Part shown: piece by piece, positions 34,176 to 44,544 of the stretch
How the letters are laid out: every line of letters starts with the position of its first letter
How positions within the stretch are numbered: the stretch's first letter is position 1
Source: Siderastrea radians
Taxonomy: Eukaryota; Cnidaria; Anthozoa; Scleractinia; Rhizangiidae
NCBI GenBank assembly: GCA_964017195.1
Contig: OZ024894.1
Location: 37,535,865 to 37,599,864, forward strand
Length of the DNA stretch: 64,000 bases
Direction: 5' to 3'
The notes under the pieces: generated by a model
The model's input: only the letters and a program-made list of their open reading frames with translations
What the model was told of the DNA's origin: nothing
The model's database searches: none
Position numbers and translations under genes: made by a program

Positions 34176-35193
34176 CTGTGTGTCATGTTATGTAACGCAA
34201 TCTCGATTCACGTAATAGCACTTCCACGAGACTGGTGCCACGTCGAGCGTGCGGGGATTTCGCTGTAGTTTGCCTCAGTTTGTGAGGAAATGAAGACAAA
34301 AAAGACACAAGCTACAAACAAACATGTTGTAGACCTGGTTATATACTAGTCAGGATAGATATTTGGAGTAGATTTTGAACACTTCGCTGTGACGTGATAA
34401 GAGCTTGACCCACATGTTTATATTAGCGAGGCAAGTTCAAATACCTGAAAGCCGAGATATGGGTTCTTTTCGGCTGAAAATTGGGGTAACATTTTCCACC
34501 TAAGTCTATGAAGCACCTTTGTATCACGTGGGACTTGAGATTGCCTAAATTAAACGTATTTGGCTGAAATATTTGTTTGAGTATTGATTTGTTTGTCGCG
34601 CCGAACCTCAAAACTGCCAATTCAGAAAGATCAAATTTCACTCAAGTGCTCCCTGAATTTTTTGTTCCCATAAATTCATTTCATTGTTGCCCAAAGTTTT
34701 AAAACCATATTTTGAAAGCTTAGAGATTGCTTTTTAATGTGAAATGCTTTTGCTGTTTGAAACTAGGTACCGGGTGTGATTTTAGGCCTTCGAATTTCGA
34801 CAACATTTTGCTCGCGTGAAATCCTCGAAATTTTGTAACTATTTAAAAATCTGTAAAATATTCTAGTCGCAATCAATTCAAGCAAATTACCACTCAAAAT
34901 GTCTGTTAAATTCCCTTTAATACGATAAGAAGCCTTTTGGGTTGAATGATGTTTGAATTAGATTCAAATCGAGCTCTTTTCATAACCCGGTCTCGGGCCC
35001 CGAAAAAGCTGTCTGGCGGAGGCCGTGAAGGGCCCAAACTTGACACCCGCCGTATCGCCAAAACATTTATCCGACGAAACTAAAACTTATATTTTCGTTA
35101 ATAGAATACCTAGGGAAGTCTACAGAATTTTTTTGGGATTTTTCAAAATTTTTATATTTCCCACCCTTGGTCGATATTTACAGACATCCGCTC
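34176..35193 (-). repeat. Right terminal inverted repeat, about 1.02 kb
   Basis: Reverse complement of 4277-5295 with scattered differences. The outer end cagacatccgctc is followed directly by TTAA and then Crypton coding sequence. Confidence 0.85.
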
Positions 35194-35786
35194 TTAACGT
35201 ACAACTCCGTTGAGGGCAAATTTCGAAGAACTGTGTCTGATGCGCCGTTTATTTTTCTGAAGTCGATTAATTCGGAGATCGCATCAATGTAGCCCAATCG
35301 GCCACCGTGTCCGAGTTTGCATTCATCTTGCAAGTGGTCGATAAACTTGAACAACAGACTATGAGAACACAGGCTAAAGTCCAGCACTTCAAAACTCAAT
35401 TCCTCTTCATCTTCGCAGCAAAATTGGAGAAATTTAAAGCATCTCTTGGCTATCTGCTGAGCTGCACGATCTTTCTTGCAACCCCCACCACCTCCAGTCA
35501 ACCATTTCGTGAATAACTCGCCAATTTGGCTGGAAACTGAAAACGAAGGCATTACCCTGGCAGTTTGTTTTGTGATTTCACCCGATGTGTCATCATCGGA
35601 AAGTTCTTTGGTACTTGAAACGTCGGGTTTTTCGTCAAAGAAAAAGAACCAACTGTGCTTGGTGTTCACATGTTTCCTGCAGCCACGTTGACTTTCTTCT
35701 TTTTCCAAGTGAAGCCGTTTTGGTTTTGGTGATGAGCCATCAATTTTCGACCAGTCAACCTTACCCTTTTTGTTCATGTCGGACAT
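35194..35786 (-). pseudogene. N-terminal half of the interrupted Crypton-type tyrosine recombinase
   Basis: Starts MSDMNKKGKVDWSKIDGSSP, with a KHSWFFFFDE segment, then the N-terminal core-binding part (FKFLQFCCEDEEELSFEV, LLFKFIDHLQDECKLG, LGYIDAISELIDFRK) and ends STELYVK exactly at the right edge of the 31-kb insertion. The rest of the protein resumes as RARKMVAK at 4270. The Met at 35786 is the natural start: it begins the family-like N-terminus and stops lie upstream. On its own it would read a few residues into the inverted repeat and stop (SGCL). Confidence 0.7.
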
Positions 35787-36177
35787 CTGAGTGATTCACA
35801 CAATTTGTTCCACTTGCATAAATAGTGAACAAAACACAGTGGCGACAAAAAAAGAATGGCTGCATTGTGCAAGTTTAAACTTGCCCCAACCTGCCCCAAC
35901 TTGCCCCTGCTTGCTCAGGCATGTGTCTGCTTGCCACTGTTCATTATTCTTAAGTAAGTTTACAAATTTAAAGTGATATATGGTGTTGGTGCGATTATAT
36001 TCAACCTTGCCCGGGCAAGTCTATAAGGGCCTCGAAAAGTCTTTAAAAATCTGCTATTGACTCTGCTTCGTGTTGTTTGAAACTTAAAACACTACACCAA
36101 ATGTTTTTGCCAATTAAAAAGCGATAAAATCATAGATGGCAAGAAAAGAAGAATGTTTCTGTTGAACAAGATGTACA
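35787..36177. other. Crypton upstream flank, no gene seen
   Basis: Contains a short imperfect repeat of ttgccccaacctgccccaac (35881-35915) with the related cttgctcaggcatg, and otherwise A/T-rich sequence. The Crypton promoter should lie here, but no TATA-type signal is convincing. Confidence 0.35.
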
Positions 36178-36712
36178 AAGGAACTGTCATAGGAACTAAT
36201 GGCTAGGAACAAACTGTTCCACGTGCCAATAAAAAGGAACATTTCGTTCAAAACGGAACCATTAATGGGAACAATTGTTCCTCAAGTGAATAAAAAGGAA
36301 CCAATTTTTCAAAGCAGGAACAATGTTAGAAAGGAACAAACGTTCCTTTACAAAAAAAGGAACGTAATTAATTGGGAACCAAAGTTCCTCGTGTCAGCAT
36401 AAAGGAACAGCCACTCTAAAAGGGAACGCATTAATAGGCACAATTGTTCCTCAAGCGATTAAAAAGGACCAAAATGATAAAAGAGGAACAATACCATTGG
36501 GAACACCTGTTCCTAGGCCACTCATTTAGGAACAAAAAGTTCCTTTCAATGTTAAAAATTCGGAACAAAAAGTTTTTTTTAGCTCTAAATGAACACTTTG
36601 TTCCTATTTTTAACAGCAATTTGTTCCTTTTGATGCTAAAAGGACCGCTCCAAAGAGGAACAATCATCTCTTAATCGGAACGTTCCCAAAGCAAAAATGG
36701 GAACAGTGCTCA
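36178..36712. repeat. Dense GGAAC/GTTCC tract
   Basis: About 30 copies of GGAAC or its complement GTTCC in about 530 bases. Many are paired as short inverted sites (ggaacaattgttcc, ggaacaaacgttcc, ggaacaaactgttcc, ggaacacctgttcc, ggaacaaaaagttcc). Spacing is irregular and the sequence between sites is A/T-rich and not conserved, so it is not a simple tandem repeat. Overlapping open frames on both strands change meaning every few codons and are not convincing proteins. Confidence 0.8.
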
Positions 36713-36882
36713 AAAATAAAAGTAAGTTAAAAAGCCACTTAAAGGATGAATAAAATATGCCAAAGCATCTTATGACTCGCTATACTGAACAGATACAACA
36801 GCCAAAATTTGATTGATAAAATCATGCTAGAACATGTTCAAATTTGGAAGTAAAAGTTTTGGGAAACGTAGAAGTATGTTAC

Positions 36883-37077
36883 CTTCACAGTTCTTTCCAT
36901 CGCCACTGAAGCCAGGTGGACATGGACCGCAACTGATTTGTTCGTTGTTTTTGTAGCAAGTCACATTGGGATAACAAGTATCGTCCGTACAGTTCTTTAT
37001 GGGTACATCACATATTAAGCCAGTGAAGCCAACACTGCAGTTGCAGGTGTAGTTGTTCACCAGATCTACACAACTCC
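36883..37077 (-). CDS. Mucin-like gene, last recognisable exon: EGF plus Cys-rich module
   Basis: Minus-strand exon between ccataag|GG and TGTGAAG|gtaaca, 195 bp, phase 1 at both ends. It encodes the end of an EGF module (SCVDLVNNYTCNCSVGFTG) followed by CTDDTCYPNVTCYKNN … CGPCPPGFSGDGKNC, a thrombospondin-type EGF. The donor is strong, so more exons should follow to the left. None is recognisable before the Crypton locus at 35.8 kb; the C-terminus (possibly a membrane anchor in this family) is therefore missing from the annotation. Confidence 0.85.
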
Positions 37078-37389
37078 CTTATGGAAAAAAAAGTACGGTG
37101 TAAGTCCGGTCCGTTAATGTGGCCCCCAGTGGTTCACACAAATGTGCATGGCCTTGTTAACGGAGTGACCATATTGGCGAAGTTCGCCAATTTGTTTTTG
37201 CCAGAAAAGAAAACGACAAGAGGTGTTTTTTAGTATGTCCAGACCAATGAGAATAAAGGTAAACATTATCTTTTTTGCAAAGCTTGAACATTTTTTACGT
37301 CAGTGAAGTTTGTTCGACTGGGTGGGTGGAGTCCTAAGAAGAACTCCACCACGAGTGAATTGTGAGTCTTCAGTAGATGTGATGATGGT

Positions 37390-37780
37390 CTGTCGTTTGT
37401 AAAATTATCGACGACACCAATAAGACGGACGATAGTCTAATTTTACTGACAACAGATCAGCGGACATCCTCCCCCACCCCCCCCCCCAAAAAAAAAACGG
37501 ATCGAAAATCACCGAACACGTTTTACAGTCGTCGCAGCCAAAAACATCACGGCTTAACAGACAGACGACCAATAACGTTGTGAACTCGTCGACCAATCAG
37601 GACAACGACAAAAGACTGAAAATCCATAAATCACTGACGATGACTTCCGCTCAGATTGTCGAAACGTCAGTCATTGTCACCACAAACAGTCCTTCCCAGG
37701 ACTACACTCACCCGGACGTACATACCTCACCGTCTTATGATGTGACTCCTGGGTTCAAACCATTTCTGAGTTAAAAATTT
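37390..37780 (+). repeat. Terminal fragment of a third Penelope family
   Basis: Contains tcactgacgatgacttccgc and, 20 bases on, gattgtcgaaacgtcagtca, followed by cagtccttcccaggactaca and tgtgactcctgggttcaaac. I remember this block as a dispersed marine-invertebrate repeat linked to Penelope-like ends. It lies in the last mapped intron of the mucin-like gene. No coding remnant is seen. Confidence 0.45.
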
Positions 37781-37927
37781 CTGTAACCAATCTGTAATAT
37801 CACTGCTACGTTGACATGCCATTGGTTAACTTTTCTTATACAACAATTACGTAATGCCTTCTGACTTTCATACGGCTACTACAGTGTTAAATTACAATAT
37901 AATACACAAGATGTTGCATTTACGTAC

Positions 37928-38038
37928 CATTTACACAGGGGTATGTTTGGCAGTCGTCAATGTCCACATTGCATCTGACTCCAGTGAAACCAGCCTCACA
38001 GTTGCAGGTAAAATCGTTGACTTTGTCGAGGCACGTCC
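37928..38038 (-). CDS. Mucin-like gene, EGF exon
   Basis: 111-bp exon between tgtttag|GG and AATG|gtacgt, phase 1-1. Encodes [20 protein letters not shown] followed by the start of the next module with the calcium-binding-type signature [11 protein letters not shown]. Each EGF exon here holds the second half of one module and the first half of the next, so exons can be duplicated without breaking the frame. Confidence 0.88.
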
Positions 38039-38994
38039 CTAAACAAATTCGTCCATGAGATATTCGATGTATTACGAGTTGTTTATAAAATTTGGCTCAC
38101 TCTGTAAGTAACCCAACGCGTCATTGGTAATGTGTATATAAACCAAAATCTTGTCTCTAATAAGTAAAATGTCGAGTTTTGAGTTATCTGGGTGTCCTTA
38201 GTAAGCGGCCTACTCTCTGAAAAAAGTGTCACGAAAATTTGTTTTACCAATGCATGCGTAAGGTTACATGTTTATAACTTTAAGTCAGACTGAAGAGTCC
38301 TCACGATGCATAGCACAACGTAAAATGGTCACTAAAAGTATACTGTGTGACAACCTCAGTTTCTCAAACATGAGTCATTAGCTAATATATAGATTTAGCC
38401 ATGCCTAAAAGCGGAGCCGCGAAGGAAGAAACTGGTGTTTGTTTCTCAAAAATAGTCCTGAAACTTTTCGGTCTGAAATATATTTCGGGGCTTTTTTGGC
38501 TCGTTCGCTTTCGAAAAGTGTTTCTCAAAAAGCCTGAAAGTGTTCCGAATTGTCCTCCAATATTTTGGGGGTCTGTTCTGTAAAACTAATCTCGAAAAGT
38601 CATTCTAGAGGCTGAGCACAGCTTGATTATTTTACTCACGAGCCGTCTTTCTTGGTGTTTGCAATGTTTCCATATCCTGTCATTAACTTTCGAGGCTTGT
38701 CAAATCTCCTTGGATTATTGGCTGTTCGCTTGAATGAACTTGCAACGGCGCTCATTTACAAAAACAAAACAAAAATTATTCGACCGTTTAAATGGGTTAT
38801 CTTCATCGCGTTCGGATGTTAACAAATAACATGAACTGCCACTAAATAAAAATATTAGTGTGGTCAAAAATTTATACTGACATTTCAAGAGCATTTTACT
38901 GGGATTATCCGAAAGAAACGATCTGGGGAGCTTCGAAGCACTTGTAATAAACTTATCGAAGAAATGTCGCGTAGGTTTTAGCCGCCGCTAAAAA

Positions 38995-39500
38995 AATTCA
39001 AGCACTTTGAGGAACACACATTACTTACCGGGTAAAATAGCTTTAAACTCAAAACTCCTTCGCTTATAGTTACTGAAGTCACCCTTATATTTCGTTCTCT
39101 AACTTGAGACCATCGAGATTGAAAACATACAAACAAACACCGTCCAAACATTCTTAACTCTGTGGCATAAGTTTTGCGGCTGCAAATCGTCTGAAATTCG
39201 AGCGCTTTTAAAAATGCACAGAACAGTTTTTGGAAGCTTTTCGGATACAAAAGGTTTAAACCGACAACTGCTTCGCTTACAGTTTTTCAAATAACTGTTA
39301 TATTTCGTTCTCTAACTAGAGACCATCAAGATTCAAAACAAAGAAACACCAAACACGCTTTAATTAAATTATGCCGGCATAAGTTTTGCGGATGCGAAGT
39401 AAGCCTAAATAAAGTTAGGCGCTTTGAGGAACGCACAAAACTGTTTTCGGAAGCTTTTGGGATAAAATACCTTTAAGCAAACAACTGCTTCGCTTAAAAG
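38995..39500. repeat. Degenerate tandem repeat, period about 213
   Basis: The phrase tatatttcgttctctaac occurs at 39086 and 39299, and the pattern cactttgaggaacacac / cgctttgaggaacgcac at 39000 and 39419, with a middle variant near 39205. This gives about 2.4 copies of a diverged unit in the intron between exons at 37928 and 40780. No gene. Confidence 0.65.
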
Positions 39501-40297
39501 ATTATTACAAGAAAATCGACAAGGACAAGGACAAGGACAAGAAAATCGACAGTTGCACAAAGAGATGGACCGGACAGTCAAAATTGAAAGCAAAGATTGT
39601 GCAGTTGTCTTGCGGCTGTGCTTAGACCTAATGTTATGAATAAACAAACGCAAAATAATGGACAAAGAAATCATTTTTGAAAAAAGTTTATTCGAAAACC
39701 CGTAAGTTTATACCTAAATGCAATTCGCGTTACACTTCCAACATCGTAGGTCGGTCCATGCGAGTGAAATCGGCTGAGCATGGCAAAATATTCAAAGTCA
39801 AAAGTAAATGACAAATTTCTAATGGCATAAATCAAATTCCCATTTCAAAACGTAATTTCTTTCACCGTAATACTCGAAATCATGTACCTTGGACCCTTTA
39901 AAAACTTCACTTATTCGGTTGTGTTTTACAACAACGCGAGCTCTCCGCCGTGAAGAAAACAAAGCGATGAAGTCCTTTGAAGGCAGCTTTCGTAGCTTGA
40001 ACTTTTCGCCTTCTACCAGTCTTCTTTTGAACTTTTTCTTTCCTTTTTCTTTCCATTTATAGATATTAGATGTTTCTTTGTCAAGTATAAAACTTCAGTA
40101 CTCTCGAGCAATCGTAAAATGCTAAAGAAGCTTAAGCTTTTAAAGAAACCTCTTTTTCAAAAGCAACGATGGTCATGCGATTTCCCGCCAAGAAAAACGC
40201 CCGTTGCCCAAAAGTACCGCGCAATTTTCCGCCAAGAAAAGATGGCATTCTCTACCCCCGTCGGGTTGTCTTGGGACTCCCCTCCCTCTCCCACAGA

Positions 40298-40362
40298 GTC
40301 TGTGCGGACGGACGGACGTACGGATGTACGGACGTGAAGGTCGTACGGACGGACGGTCATGT
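40298..40362. repeat. GGAC-rich simple repeat
   Basis: gcggacggacggacgtacgg followed by atgtacggacgtgaaggtcg and a further tacggacggacgg, an imperfect (GGAC)n tract. The flanks (tcttgggactcccctccctc before; ggtcatgtgactattacgtc after) look like a dispersed element. Overlapping frames are low-complexity and not genes. Confidence 0.7.
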
Positions 40363-40779
40363 GACTATTACGTCACAGCCAAAATTTCTCGGATTGATAG
40401 GTTACCAAATTTCCTTAGCAATGGAGCTCCGCTGGCGGGCTTTGCCCGCAGGCTCCGCTATGATTCGTCCGTTTAGCTTTGCCCATGATTACGAAACTGT
40501 GAAGGAAATTGGGAGCTCTCGTCTTTCTTTCTTGATGTTTGTATATGAAAAACTCATGGATGTTAATGGGCAAATCCTGGTCGCCGTGTGACGCTTGAAC
40601 TATCTGACTGTGCCCACAACAGTGAAAATATTGGTAAACAAGACTTGAAGTGCATAAGAAGACTAAAACTGAATAACATAGAGTTTGACTGAGGATGAGG
40701 AAAGGTTTAAGGAGATGAATGAACAAGCAAGCAGACATGCATTGCCTACTAGAAGTGGACTTGATATGCAGATCCTTAC

Positions 40780-40890
40780 CATGAACACAAGGAGAGGACT
40801 GGCATTCGTCGATTTCAACATTGCAATCATAACCAGTGTAGCCGTCCTCGCAGTGACAAGTGTATCTATTAACTTTATCCTCACAGGTTC
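40780..40890 (-). CDS. Mucin-like gene, EGF exon
   Basis: 111 bp, aattaaaag|GA … CATG|gtaagg, phase 1-1. Encodes GTCEDKVNRYTCHCEDGYTG and the next module's start [11 protein letters not shown]. Its first 35 coding bases (in transcription order) are repeated at 42111-42145 as a truncated remnant, because the breakpoint of a 1255-bp duplication falls inside this exon. Confidence 0.88.
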
Positions 40891-41377
40891 CTTTTAATTA
40901 AAAAGGAAATAACTTAGATAACTATTCTGATCATCGCCGATGTTAGTAGGGAATCTTGATATGTTTTCTTCCATACCCTATGAATATTGCTACCAGTGGC
41001 AAACTGTTTGCCTCTCTTGTCTATGGTTCATTCTCTTACTTACTAAAAAAGTAAGTGAAGCGTTGATGTTCACTTATGGCCACCAGTTCTCGACATGGGT
41101 ATTTAAATCTTATTAGCTGTCGTAGGAATAGTGATGTTTTCGTTTGTTTGTTTGTTTTTCACAGTACGGATTCCACTATAAATGACTTGTTCTTGATCAT
41201 TATTGTCCGAACTCTTTTCCGCTACATAGTACTTTACGTCCCTCAATTTCGCACATTTCGGCGATGTTTTTGTGTGTATTGTAGTTTAAATGGAAATAAC
41301 AATAAAGGTTTGGCTGGAACCACTGATTAGTTAATCAGACTCCCTTGTTGGACGAATAAAATGTGGGCCTAACATAC

Positions 41378-41488
41378 CATGTCTGCAAGGTGATGATTGG
41401 CACTCATCTATGTTAATAGTACAATTCTGTCCAGTGTATCCAGGATCACACGTGCACCTGTAGGGGCCTGTATAGTCGGTGCAATTTC
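41378..41488 (-). CDS. Mucin-like gene, EGF exon (type a, copy 1)
   Basis: 111 bp, ttcgtag|GA … CATG|gtatgt, phase 1-1. Encodes [20 protein letters not shown] and [14 protein letters not shown]. Its duplicate is at 42633-42743, with Pro to Ala and Ile to Ser changes. Confidence 0.88.
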
Positions 41489-41741
41489 CTACGAACAGAA
41501 GACAGAAGTATACAACGTAACATGGAGGCAAACTACTATGATATAAACGTTTAAAAAATCTATACAACCGAAAAAAAGGGGAATTTATATTACATCTGAC
41601 GCTTCATATTTCATAATCCTAGTAGGTCGTTATATAGTTTTCTTGTGAAATTATTGCAATGATTTGAAAGTGACAATTAATAATTATACTATTTTATTAT
41701 TTGTTCTTGTACCAGGATGACTTATTTCCTACAACACTAAC

Positions 41742-41852
41742 CATGATCACAAGGAGAAGAGCTGCAGTCATCATAATCAGTGTCACAGTTCCTTCCCACG
41801 TACCCAGGATCACAGATACACGTGAAGTTGTTTATCCCATCGATGCAACGAC
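41742..41852 (-). CDS. Mucin-like gene, EGF exon (type b, copy 1)
   Basis: 111 bp, atttcaag|GT … CATG|gttagt, phase 1-1. Encodes [20 protein letters not shown] and [13 protein letters not shown]. Its duplicate is at 43013-43123 (Asp to Tyr before HG). Confidence 0.88.
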
Positions 41853-42110
41853 CTTGAAATGAAGAAAAGAATGTCAAATAAAGTAAATATCTCCTGCATA
41901 GCTTTCTGCCTGTGTCAGTTTGAAGGATTCAAAAGCAAGGAGGGTATGTTTCAAAACACATTTTTTACGTCCATGCAATTGTCCTCTTTTTAATGCAAGT
42001 TTATACAAAGTCGGCGTGAGCCAGGGTTGGTGTGGACCAGAGAAGTTAATGGAGAGAACGTAATGTTGTTTAGTTTGTTGTTGATTCTCGCCCTTGCTCC
42101 GAGAGGTTTA

Positions 42111-42145
42111 ACAAGTGTATCTATTAACTTTATCCTCACAGGTTC
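42111..42145 (-). pseudogene. Truncated EGF exon remnant at the duplication junction
   Basis: Retains the acceptor (aattaaaag) and the first 35 bases of the exon at 40780-40890 (GTCEDKVNRYTC), then runs into cttgttaaacc with a TAA in frame and no donor. If spliced in, it would truncate the protein, so it must be skipped for a functional transcript. Confidence 0.75.
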
Positions 42146-42632
42146 CTTTTAATTAAAAAGGAAATAACTTAGATAACTACTCTGATCATCGCTGATGTTA
42201 GTAAGGAATCTTGATATGTTTTCTTCCATACCCTATGAATATTGCTACCAGTGGCAAACTGTTTGCCTCTCTTGTCTATGGTTCATTCTCTTACTTACTA
42301 AAAAAGTAAGTGAAGCGTTGATGTTCACTTATGGCTACAAGTTCTCGACATGGGTATTTAAATCTTATTAGCTGTCGTAGGAATAGTGATGTTTTCGTTT
42401 GTTTGTTTGTTTTTCACAGTACGGATTCGACTATAATTGACTTGTTCTTGATCCTTATTGTCCGAACTCTTTTCCGCTACATAGTACTTTACGTCCCTCA
42501 ATTTCGCACATTTCGGCGATGTTTTTGTGTGTATTGTAGTTTAAATGGAAATAACAATAAAGGTTTGGCTGGAACCACTGATTAGTTAATCAGACTCCCT
42601 TGTTGGACGAATAAAATGTGGGCCTAACATAC

Positions 42633-42743
42633 CATGTCTGCAAGGTGATGATTGGCACTCATCTATGTTACTAGTGCAATTCTGTCCAGTGTATCCGGGA
42701 TCACACGTGCACCTGTAGGCGCCTGTATAGTCGGTGCAATTTC
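42633..42743 (-). CDS. Mucin-like gene, EGF exon (type a, copy 2)
   Basis: 111 bp, phase 1-1, same splice sites as copy 1. Encodes [20 protein letters not shown] and [14 protein letters not shown]. All six EGF cysteines are retained, consistent with a functional module. Confidence 0.86.
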
Positions 42744-43012
42744 CTACGAACAGAAGACAGAAGTATACAACGTAACATGGAGGCAAACCATTATGATATT
42801 AACGTTTAAAAAATCTATTGGAAAAATATTTTGATACAACCAAAAAAAAGGGAATTTATATTACATCTGACGCTTCATATTTCATAATCCTAGTAGGTCG
42901 TTATATAGTTTTCTTGTGAAATTGTTGCAATAATTTGTAAGTGACAATTAATAATTATACTATTTTATTATTTGTTCTTGTACCAGGATGACTTATTTCC
43001 TACAACACTAAC

Positions 43013-43123
43013 CATGATAACAAGGAGAAGAGCTGCAGTCATCATAATCAGTGTCACAGTTCCTTCCCACGTACCCAGGATCACAGATACACGTGAAGTT
43101 GTTTATCCCATCGATGCAGCGAC
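43013..43123 (-). CDS. Mucin-like gene, EGF exon (type b, copy 2)
   Basis: 111 bp, phase 1-1. Encodes [20 protein letters not shown] and [13 protein letters not shown]. It follows directly in the transcript from the exon at 43862 (…CQTYPCLR|GRC). Confidence 0.86.
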
Positions 43124-43861
43124 CTTGAAATGAAGAAAAGAATGTCAAATAAAGTAAATATCTCCTGCATAGCTTTCTGCCTGTGTCAGTTTGAAGGATT
43201 CAGAAGCAAGGAGGGTAGGATTCAAAACGCATTTTTTACGTCCATGCAATTGTCCTCTTTTTAATGCAAGTTTATACAAAGTTGGCGTGAGCCAGAGTTG
43301 GCGTGGACCAGACAAGGTAATGGAGAGAACGTAATGTTGTTTAGTTTGTTGTTGGTTCTCGCCCTTGCTCTGAGAGGTTTAACTTTTCTTTGGGTACTCC
43401 GGTTTTCCCCCTCTGCTCAAAAACCAACATTTCCAAATTCCAATTCGATCTGGATTTCGAAGTCTCCCCGATTAGCTGCAGTGCACTTGTGCACGGCTAG
43501 AAGATCGAGAATATAATAAAGTTATTTAATTTTATAAAACGGAACGGTTTCAGTACATGATGACGGAAAGATTGTGGAATGCTCATATTGAAGGAATGTA
43601 CATTCTTAAACACGGCAGAAGAAATTTCCGACTGTTGAATGATTCATTTCATCATAGCGTTATTTTACTTTAACAACAAGCCAACATGCTGTTTTCCTTC
43701 TCGCTTTCCCTTCCCTTTTAATGGTGTAATCCTAGTGCAAATGAGATGATAATTGAACAATTTTGCATGCATAGGAAGAAAAAGGTGAAACCCCCTCTGG
43801 TATTTATAGTAATACCACGGAAGGGAAAAAAATGTCCATTCGCAAGCGATGACGTCATTAC

Positions 43862-44272
43862 CTCGCAAACATGGATAGGTTTGACACTCGTCAATATTTG
43901 TCTCACACGTATGCCCAGTAAAACCAGGAACACAATTACATTGATAGAAACCGGATCCCCTTGGCTTGCTTGGGTGAGGTGAGCAGCTTCCGTTATTCTG
44001 GCATTGGCAGACGACTAAGGATACTGTGATATTAAATATGGAAACAGCTCCGCAGGCATCTGTAGCCTTGAGAAAGAACATTGTTTCTGCATCGTTGGTG
44101 GCGTTCCATACTAACACGTTGTCGCGCATTACAGCATCACTTGGGCTTCCAACCATTAGTGAAACAGTAACAGGCATGCCTTCGGGATCCGAAACCTGAA
44201 TAGTCAACTCTAGGGTTTTTTGAAACAGTGCGTAGTACTCTTTAGTTGGTGAGAACTTGGGTGGGAGGTTAA
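43862..44272 (-). CDS. Mucin-like gene, Ig/cadherin-like segment plus first EGF
   Basis: 411 bp, ctacttttag|TT … GCGAG|gtaatg, phase 1-1. It begins NLPPKFSPTKEYYALFQK, then a beta-rich stretch (LTIQVSDPEGMPVTVSLMV … VLVWNATNDAETMFFLKATD). It ends with an EGF (CQCQNNGSC … GFYQCNCVPGFTGHTC) and the start of the next (NIDECQTYPC). The 'SDPEG' and 'ATDACG' phrases resemble repeats in the mucin-like coral skeletal matrix protein as I remember it. It lies in the extracellular part of the protein. Confidence 0.88.
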
Positions 44273-44429
44273 CTAAAAGTAGGAAATGACATCTTAGTTT
44301 AGTAAAATCGTCTTTGATCGCGCATACGACTAGGAAGAAAAAAACACACGTGTGTTAGCAGAAACCGACCTTCATTGCCATCACAACAACAACATCAATC
44401 CTAAAACACAAAAGAGCTTCATAATTTAC

Positions 44430-44544
44430 CTTGGCGTTTGGTCCATGTGTTTGTGCTAACATCCGGGACACACTGATGGCACCAGTCGATTGGATTTGTT
44501 TCGTTTGGAGCAAAACAGTAGCGATTGATGAAGCAAGAGTTGTT
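44430..44544 (-). CDS. Mucin-like gene, Cys-rich exon
   Basis: 115 bp, aaattctcag|AAC … CCAAG|gtaaat, phase 0 to 1. Encodes NNSCFINRYCFAPNETNP and DWCHQCVPDVSTNTWTKRQ, a compact module with five Cys. It joins in frame to the exon at 43862 (RQ-V-NLPPKF). Confidence 0.87.

Larger units (their letters stand above)
4277..35193. mobile_element. 30.9-kb inverted-repeat-bounded insertion in a Crypton gene
   Basis: The outer ends are inverted copies of each other. Position 4277 begins gagcggatgtctgtaaat and 35193 ends with its reverse complement, and the similarity continues for about 1.02 kb on each side. TTAA lies immediately outside the right end (35194-35197) and two bases outside the left end (4271-4274). 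The sequences outside are the two halves of one Crypton gene in the same orientation and correct order (…STELYVK | RARKMVAK…). The block is therefore best explained as an insertion, possibly with a TTAA target duplication. No transposase that could move it is recognisable inside. The interior holds a satellite array, a Penelope-like element and hairpin-ended elements, most of which probably arrived later. The superfamily is not determined. Confidence 0.7.
40856..42110. repeat. 1255-bp tandem segmental duplication, copy 1
   Basis: Begins acaagtgtatctattaactt and ends tccgagaggttta. The whole unit, including two EGF exons and their introns, recurs immediately at 42111-43383. The right border of each unit lies in a dispersed repeat (ctcgcccttgctc … gagaggttta). 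Confidence 0.9.
42111..43383. repeat. 1255-bp tandem segmental duplication, copy 2
   Basis: Copy of 40856-42110 with scattered substitutions and about 18 net inserted bases. It starts inside what was an EGF exon and continues past the end of copy 1 into ctttgggtactccggttttc, the rest of the dispersed repeat. Copy 1 was probably generated from this longer context. Confidence 0.9.

Noticed and set aside
4277..35193. Polinton/Maverick or endogenous giant-virus element
   Set aside because: Long inverted ends would fit, but no integrase, protein-primed polymerase, packaging ATPase or capsid gene is present, and the ends do not start AGT.
36178..36712. Steroid-receptor or p53 response element cluster
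   Set aside because: Some pairs match GGAACAnnnTGTTCC, but spacers vary from 0 to 5 bases and no neighbouring promoter supports a specific factor.
37634..37690. Complete hammerhead ribozyme
   Set aside because: CTGACGA and GAAAC are present and a minimal helix III (AC/GT before GTC) can be drawn, but helix I does not pair and the core has an extra base.
40119..40591. Overlapping frames around the GGAC repeat as genes
   Set aside because: They are low-complexity and share one repeat read in three frames; no splice sites or domains.
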